Shown piece after piece: positions 58,514-64,000 of a stretch of 64,000 bases of DNA (position 1 is the stretch's first letter; the number at the start of each line of letters is the position of its first letter). Source of the DNA: Oryza sativa Japonica Group (Eukaryota > Streptophyta > Magnoliopsida > Poales > Poaceae); contig NC_089037.1 in NCBI RefSeq assembly GCF_034140825.1, positions 33,534,001 through 33,598,000 on the forward strand, read 5' to 3'. The notes beneath the pieces were generated by a model, which saw nothing but the letters and a program-made list of their open reading frames with translations, was not told the origin of the DNA and made no database searches. The position numbers and the translations under genes are program-made.

Positions 58514-59117
58514 GTTAGAAGTTGAGCGTGAGTTCGGGAATGGTCGGGTGGTGACAGCCTGACAGGTGCTCGGTAGGTTTGATGGTGTGTGTTGTTGCCG
58601 TATGTGATGAGCTCACAAATGGTGCGAGGGTAGGGAGCAAAACAACTGAAACACTAACCCATGCCCAGTGCAGCAGCTCACCGGCCGGCGAATTCGTGTG
58701 TCACTGCTTGCGTCAGTGAAGACGGGCGCCGTCATGTTTATTAGTATACTCAAGTTTATTTTTCCTTCGTGTCAAAAGACAGGGGCGTTCAAATTATAAT
58801 CAAAATAAACCTTATCAAAATTTATCAATAGTACTAAATTAGCAATATTATAAAAAATGATAGGATTTCTTATATATTTACTAAAGTTCGGTAACAAACT
58901 AAATATAGGTATATCTTTTTGGTATATCTTTTTGCAATTTTACCAAAAATAGTGTGGTTGAAAATGGCATCAATCAAACAACCCATTTAATACATATATA
59001 TTATTAGATCAAGATATAATTATTTTTCTCTTTATCTACTCATAGTATATTTATATCAATTATTTTACAAAACTCTAATACGAAATGATTACTGAAAAGA
59101 TAAATTTATTTTTTGTA
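58514..59117. other. Intergenic, AT-rich, no gene seen
   Basis: No supported gene. Bases 58760-58990 look like a decayed repeat with TACCAAAAATAGTGTGG, without defined ends. Confidence 0.45.
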
Positions 59118-59500
59118 CTAGAAAAATGCCCGTGCGTTGCAACGGGTGAAGGTTATTTTAATCTTATTATTATTATACGTTTTACTTTAGGTGAAATTTA
59201 CTGTGAGAAATCGTTTGAATATATATTTTATCCAACTTCCTTTCATGTTGATTTGGTGTTTTTCATCATCTTAATTTGAAAATTTAGAGTTCTAATTTGG
59301 GAACTTTTGAAACGGGGGTTTCATATTTGGCTTGTGGGTTTGATTGCTTGCGGTTGTCGGCCTTGCGTGTTTTACACAGGATGCGGAAGACGCGCGTTCG
59401 ATGCCAGGTGATGGAATCGGACAGCGTGAGCGTGTGCGACGATGGACGAAAAATTCTACAGAAACCAAATTTAAATTCAGTTTAATTTATTTATTGCTAC
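59118..59500 (-). mobile_element. Helitron 3' terminus, 5' end unresolved
   Basis: On the minus strand CCCGTTGCAACGCACGGG forms the terminal hairpin, followed by CATTTTT and CTAG just before a host T. This is the 3' end seen in many grass Helitrons. The element extends rightwards in the window; I could not find its TC start, so the right border is a guess. Confidence 0.6.
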
Positions 59501-59666
59501 ATCCGTACTAATCAAAACATAAAAAGTTTTATAGTTGGACACAAGTATTAATAATAAAATTTGTGAAATTAAATGGGAATAAATTCTAAAGGCTAAAATT
59601 ATTAAATTTTGAGACGGAGAAAATACCAAATAGCATACTCTATAGCCAATCACAATTAGAAGATTA

Positions 59667-59929
59667 GGGCACCCACAATGGTTATCTATAGGCTCTCTAC
59701 AAGAGATCTATGTCAGCATATTTTTCTACTTGGAATGTATTAAATGAAGAGAGAGAGCAAAGCTATCTACTAACTTAGAGATAGTCTATAGAGAAAAACG
59801 AGGCAATGCATGAGAGAGCTATAGATACCAATGTAGACATACTATTAAGGTGGTTTACTATTAATCGAGTCTATTGCTGAGATGTACATGTTTTATAGAT
59901 AGCACCTTACTTTACCATTGCGGGTGCTC
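59667..59929. mobile_element. Tourist-like MITE
   Basis: Ends GGGCACCCACAATGGTTATC and the complement of CCATTGCGGGTGCTC, flanked by TTA (59664-59666 and 59930-59932). Confidence 0.85.
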
Positions 59930-59932
59930 TTA

Positions 59933-60943
59933 TGGGCTGATACGTTACTTGGGCTGAGGCCTAGGTAGGCATTGAGGACGTCAGCCCCTTCGCTGTCCGT
60001 CTCACCTGCAATACCGGTCTAATCCCTTTTTTTCTTCTCGCTAATAAACGAAACGGCTAAACAGAATAAACGAAGCCGCAAAACAGAAACAGAATCGGAT
60101 TAGAAAGACGTACGAAAATTTGTGGCAAAAACATCTTCAATTTTTATAATAGGTAAAGATAAACGATAAATAGGTAAAGATAAACGATAGTGGCAAGAAC
60201 AAACTTGTTATAAAATGCAGGGAGACAGTAAGTCGAATGCACTAAAACAAAGTGTACTAACTCTCAACATCGTGCGGGCCTGCGACTGCGAGGGAGGTGG
60301 ACGGGACGGCGGGTGGTGGGGGCGTCGTGGATGCGATGCTAATAACAACCGGCGCACGGCGGCACGCGGATTGGGGATTTCGCGGGGCGGAAGTGTGCGA
60401 CATACGTACGGGATGACGCCGCGGCGGCGGCGGCCGCCCGCGCTGCCGCTCCTGTACGCCGAAGAAGCAAGAAAGATCGCGATGTAATTAAGCCAATTAA
60501 TTGTGCAATTTTTGTATGGAGTATGTTGCTCCGTATACCATACAATTTTTTTTTGCCTGTTTCTCGGATCTAGATATACTGGATTTTGCAGGAATCGACG
60601 TGCATCACATGGATACGTCTCGAACTACCTTCACAACGCAACAGTAGGTCAGTAGTTGGTGGTGATCAGTTTCACACGTGACCGTTTTCGTGCGATTCCG
60701 TGGCAGTGACTGGCTGGCGTAAAAAAAAAATAATGCACTCCATAGGCTACGCTAACCCAATCACCTCCTTCTCTTGTTCTTATCTTTAATGATATCGCCC
60801 TCAGTGTTTTCGTGTATGTTAGTACATGTAGGCTGGTACAAAATCACACGGTAACTTAACAACAAAAGAAAACACTTACGAATTACGATACTACCAGAAT
60901 GCGCTATCGCGCGCTATCAGTGCTATAGACTGAAATAGGCTAA
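59933..60943. other. Intergenic, no gene seen
   Basis: A GC-rich patch at 60270-60480 opens a 90-codon frame, but its translation is Arg/Gly-rich without domain features, so it is not called. The rest is AT-rich with nothing recognised. Confidence 0.45.
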
Positions 60944-61189
60944 GGCCCCGATCGAGAGTGAGAGACGGGAAATAATTCCTCCGGTACGGAAAACGAAGCC
61001 GACCATTAGTACATGATTAATTAAGTATTAAATATTTTTTTTTGCAAAAATAGATCAATATGAATTTTTTAAGCAACTTTTATATATAAACTTTTTTTAA
61101 AAAAACACACACACCGTTTAACAGTTTAGGAAGCGTGCGCGCGAAAAACGAGGTGGCGGGAGCGGTTGCCCGCGGGAACGAGTGCACCC
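60944..61189. mobile_element. Harbinger/Tourist-like MITE
   Basis: GGCCCCGATCGAGAGTGAGA at the left, GGGAACGAGTGCACCC at the right, TAA on both sides. The core contains ACATGATTAATTAAGTATTA and ACACCGTTTAACAGTTTAGG, shared with 46943-47184. Confidence 0.75.
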
Positions 61190-61199
61190 TAAGAAAGAA

Positions 61200-62120
61200 A
61201 ACTGGATATGAATGACATAGTGACGAAGCCACCTCCCAAACATATCGGACGATCGACCAGGCTCCACCGATGTAATAGATATTAAAATTAGTCGATCATA
61301 AAAAAACGCTTTTAGTCATTCGGGCTTGACGGGCGGCGGTGACTCCACCACTGGAATGACATGACGGTGCATGTTAGAAATATTTCTTTCTCTTTGTAAA
61401 TCATTATTATTGAGTAATGCTAGATAGTGAGCAACATTCCATCATAAAGTTAAATCTAGGGGTGGATGCTTGTTAAACCATAAACCACTATGGTTATTAA
61501 ACGAAATGAACTGAATATGAGTATGGAAAAAAAAAAAGGCTTCACCTAACGGATATGAATATGGGTACCCATATGGCCAGCCCCTTTTCCTGGTTAAACT
61601 TCCATATCTTTTAATGAGAAAATGAGTAGAGTATATCTCATTTTAGCCTTTTGGACCTCCCTATTCGTTAGGTGAACTAGTGACTATCTTATCCTTCGGA
61701 TAAAGGTTGTCCTTTTGTTGCGGGGATCCTTGGGGAAAAGATTGAATCACTCTTGTTATATCGCTTGATTTACTATATAAAAATGTCCCCTCTTTTTCGC
61801 CCCTTTTTTTTTTGAGAATTATAGCCCAGACATATAACTTTAAAATTCAATAAAACTAATAAAGAAGGAAACATTCAGATACAAAAGATAAGTCAATAAA
61901 ATAAAAAAGTTAGATTTTGGTTCATCACATAGTATCGTAATTTTAGATGGCTGATTTATTTTTTTTAAAAAAATATTTAGGCGGTTGACAAATTTCATGG
62001 TTTTTTCTCCCCAAGCCCACCTTAGTACTCCTATGGGCCTCTTCTTATTCCTCGTTAAACCGAAGGCCTTGGACCAAATACACAGCCCATTAACACAAGA
62101 TTAATGACCCACAGGAAGGC
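61200..62120. other. Intergenic and PEX13 5' flank
   Basis: No gene seen. A facing pair CACCTAACGGATATGAAT (61544) and ATTCGTTAGGTGAAC (61662) brackets about 130 bp and may mark a small decayed inverted-repeat element. The sequence turns GC-rich after 62100, where the PEX13 leader begins. Confidence 0.45.
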
Positions 62121-62390
62121 TAGTCAACGGTCAACGCTTGACCGCCCCCAACGCGCCAAGACCTGACTCGAGCCCAACTAGGAAACGGAAAAAAAAAAGA
62201 AAAAAAAAGAAGAAGAAAAGGCCCACGCGTGTAGCGCCACCTGCAATAATAGCAAGCGGCTTCGTCTCCTCTCCTCCTCCGGCGACGCGATCGAGAAGCG
62301 GCGCCGGATTTTGCCGCCGGCGACGCGCGGCTGAGGGGGCGGCGGGAAGGGGGTGGGGGTGGGGAGGAGGGATTCCGCAACCCCGCGCCC

Positions 62391-64000
62391 ATGGCAGGTT
62401 CGTCGCTTGCTTCTGCGACTCTTCGCGCTGTTTCTCCCCTCTGGAACCGGTTGGGTGGGTGGTTAGGCTGACTCGATCCGGGGGAGAAGGGAAGGAAGGA
62501 GGGAGGGATCGATCGATTCATGAGGGGTTACGTCTGCTCGGTTCGTTTCTGGAGGGGGATTTTGGTTCCTCGAGTTCCTGATTTATGTTGGGGATTTTGT
62601 GACTGTGGTTAGGGTAGGAGGCTAGGAGCTAATCAGCTAAACGATCATGAAACGTAGAATTGTCCTTTAGGGACTAATCAATTGTGAACCGTAGAATTGG
62701 CTATTGGATGTGTTTGTGAGCAATATGCGTTCAATTTCTAAATTATTCCAAGATTTCATGCAGATGTGAGCATATGCTGAGGTAGTGCCAACGAAACTGC
62801 TTCCTTTCTCACAATGACTACATGCTAGATCACCTCAGTAATTTTGGGGATCCTAATGACAGCATTTGCATGATTGGTTGGGCACTCAATTGGGTGCAGG
62901 GGAGGGTATAAGGTAATGAATAGGTATTTGTAGGACGGGGAACAAATCCAATTGGGCCCATGATCCAGGTGTTAACTGATTCCAGTCGGATTTATTTATG
63001 AACTAATTTTTTAAAAATGGAGTAATTTGTGAGAAACCTAACTATCGTGGCTCAGTTGTAAGGAATGCAAATGCAGTGTTATCAGAAATTCGGACGGTGC
63101 GGAATGAAGGCTTATTATGTTTATGCTCATACGGAAATATGCAGTCTATGTTTAAATTTGTTCAGTTGACCTATAATCGGATTTGTTGATCTTAATCATT
63201 CAGAGCTCACAAATTCTGCATTTGTGATATTCTTGTGTGTACTAGTTATGGACTTAGTAATTGCAATGTACGCTTCCATGATTACGAATTATATCCTACT
63301 AGAAGTATTTGTTGCAAAGTTTTTATCGGGATTGAATTATTTCCTGCCTGCCTGCTGGTCCCAATTGCTTACAATCAACATTGTAATAGCATCCGTGACT
63401 CCAGGTTCTTGCAGTAGATTTATCTTTGCAAGATAACTTTATGAGTTTCTCCCCTAGTCTTGCAAGTTATCCACTATCATTTCTCTGTTAATGCTTCCGA
63501 GACGTTGTTTTGTCTGAGTGCACACTTCTTGTAGGGAAACTTATGGTATATTTTACGTCAAGTTGAAATATCAGTGTTTTAGTATAGATAAGTGTCCATC
63601 TGTTTTGCCTTTTGAGATTTACAAGAAGAGTAATTGTTCTCCTGGTAGGCCTTGGGCCAATTCCTTAATTCACTAGGGAATGTGTTTGCAGGAAGTAATC
63701 CACCACCCAAACCATGGGAACGTGCTGGAACTTCATCTGGTCCAGCGCCTTTCAAGCCCCCATCCGGGGGTAGCACTAGTGATATCGTCGAAGCTTCTGG
63801 CACAGCAAAACCTGGGGAAGTTGTTTCTGCCGCAGAGAGCAATGTTGCTTCCAATGTGAACAGCACCATCTCTAGGCCTGTGCCCCCACGGCCTTGGCAG
63901 CAGCAAGGATACGGAAATTCTTATGGAGGTAATCATTAATTCTGTAATCGCATAATCAGATACACTTAGTGGCTCAGAATCTTAACCTCTCGATCAAAAT
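62391..64000 (+). CDS. PEX13: Peroxin 13 (PEX13), N-terminal part, cut by the window edge
   Basis: Exon 1 contributes only 7 coding bases, 62391-62397 (ATGGCAG). Intron 1 runs 62398-63691 and exon 2 is 63692-63928; the rest lies outside the window. The visible protein starts MAGSNPPPKPWERAGTSSGP, then PFKPPSGGSTSDIVEASGTA, KPGEVVSAAE and SRPVPPRPWQQQGYGNSYGG. This matches the Pro/Gly-rich N-terminus of plant PEX13, a peroxisomal membrane protein that docks PEX7 and PEX5 cargo receptors. The two PPKPWE/PPRPWQ motifs are typical. The membrane segments are not in the window. The 1.3-kb first intron is usual for a plant gene with a GC-rich leader. Confidence 0.9.

Noticed and set aside
59340-59410. 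tRNA-derived SINE suggested by GCGTTCGATGCC (B-box-like) and TTGGCTTGTGG (A-box-like)
   Set aside because: Both boxes deviate from consensus, no 3' tail or target duplication was seen, and the region is probably Helitron body.
61540-61800. Organellar DNA insertion suspected from the style of the sequence
   Set aside because: I could not match it to any plastid or mitochondrial gene; a small inverted-repeat element is as likely.
63652-63939. Frame starting MGQFLNSLGNVFAGSNPPPK as the PEX13 start
   Set aside because: It reads through the intron acceptor; plant PEX13 starts directly before the SNPPPKPW segment, supplied by the exon at 62391.

Overview
This window looks like nuclear DNA of rice (Oryza sativa). 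The gene at 4353-6855 rebuilds exactly to a 378-residue protein that I recognise as the rice root-type ferredoxin-NADP reductase. The TCP gene at 52032 matches rice PCF6 and carries a miR319 site. Gene-rich stretches alternate with rice MITE families (Stowaway, Tourist), solo LTRs and Helitron ends. From memory, FNR-root and PCF6 both lie on the long arm of chromosome 3; this placement is recall, not a search result.

Layout: WPP-domain-associated coiled-coil protein (-, cut by the left edge); plastid ferredoxin-NADP reductase (-); CNOT9/Rcd1 subunit of CCR4-NOT (-); a spliced transcription unit with a possible 80-residue ORF (+) that a Stowaway element carrying a solo LTR has entered; ACD11-like sphingolipid transfer protein with a GC-AG intron (-); a Helitron with both ends; a GC-rich unassigned block; a box C/D snoRNA tandem cluster (-); a single-exon mTERF protein (-); a C3HC zinc-finger NIPA/ILP1-like protein (-) back to back with a LEM3/CDC50 flippase subunit (+); a repeat-rich stretch with a DUF1618 relic (39.3-48 kb); nested tandem repeats leading into PCF6 (+); an intronless tau glutathione transferase (-); more MITEs; and the start of peroxin PEX13 (+, cut by the right edge).

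The protein genes are independent housekeeping or regulatory genes and do not form a pathway. Two links are visible. ILP1-like and the flippase subunit share about 380 bp between start codons, with several site II (TGGGCC/GGCCCA) motifs. The snoRNA cluster has the telo-box plus site II promoter known from plant ribosomal and snoRNA genes, and its guide matches the P-loop of 25S rRNA. All exon boundaries were read by eye from GT/AG signals and frame continuity. Five genes close to whole codons with family-typical lengths: FNR 378 aa, CNOT9 330, ACD11 207, ILP1-like 943, ALIS 351.
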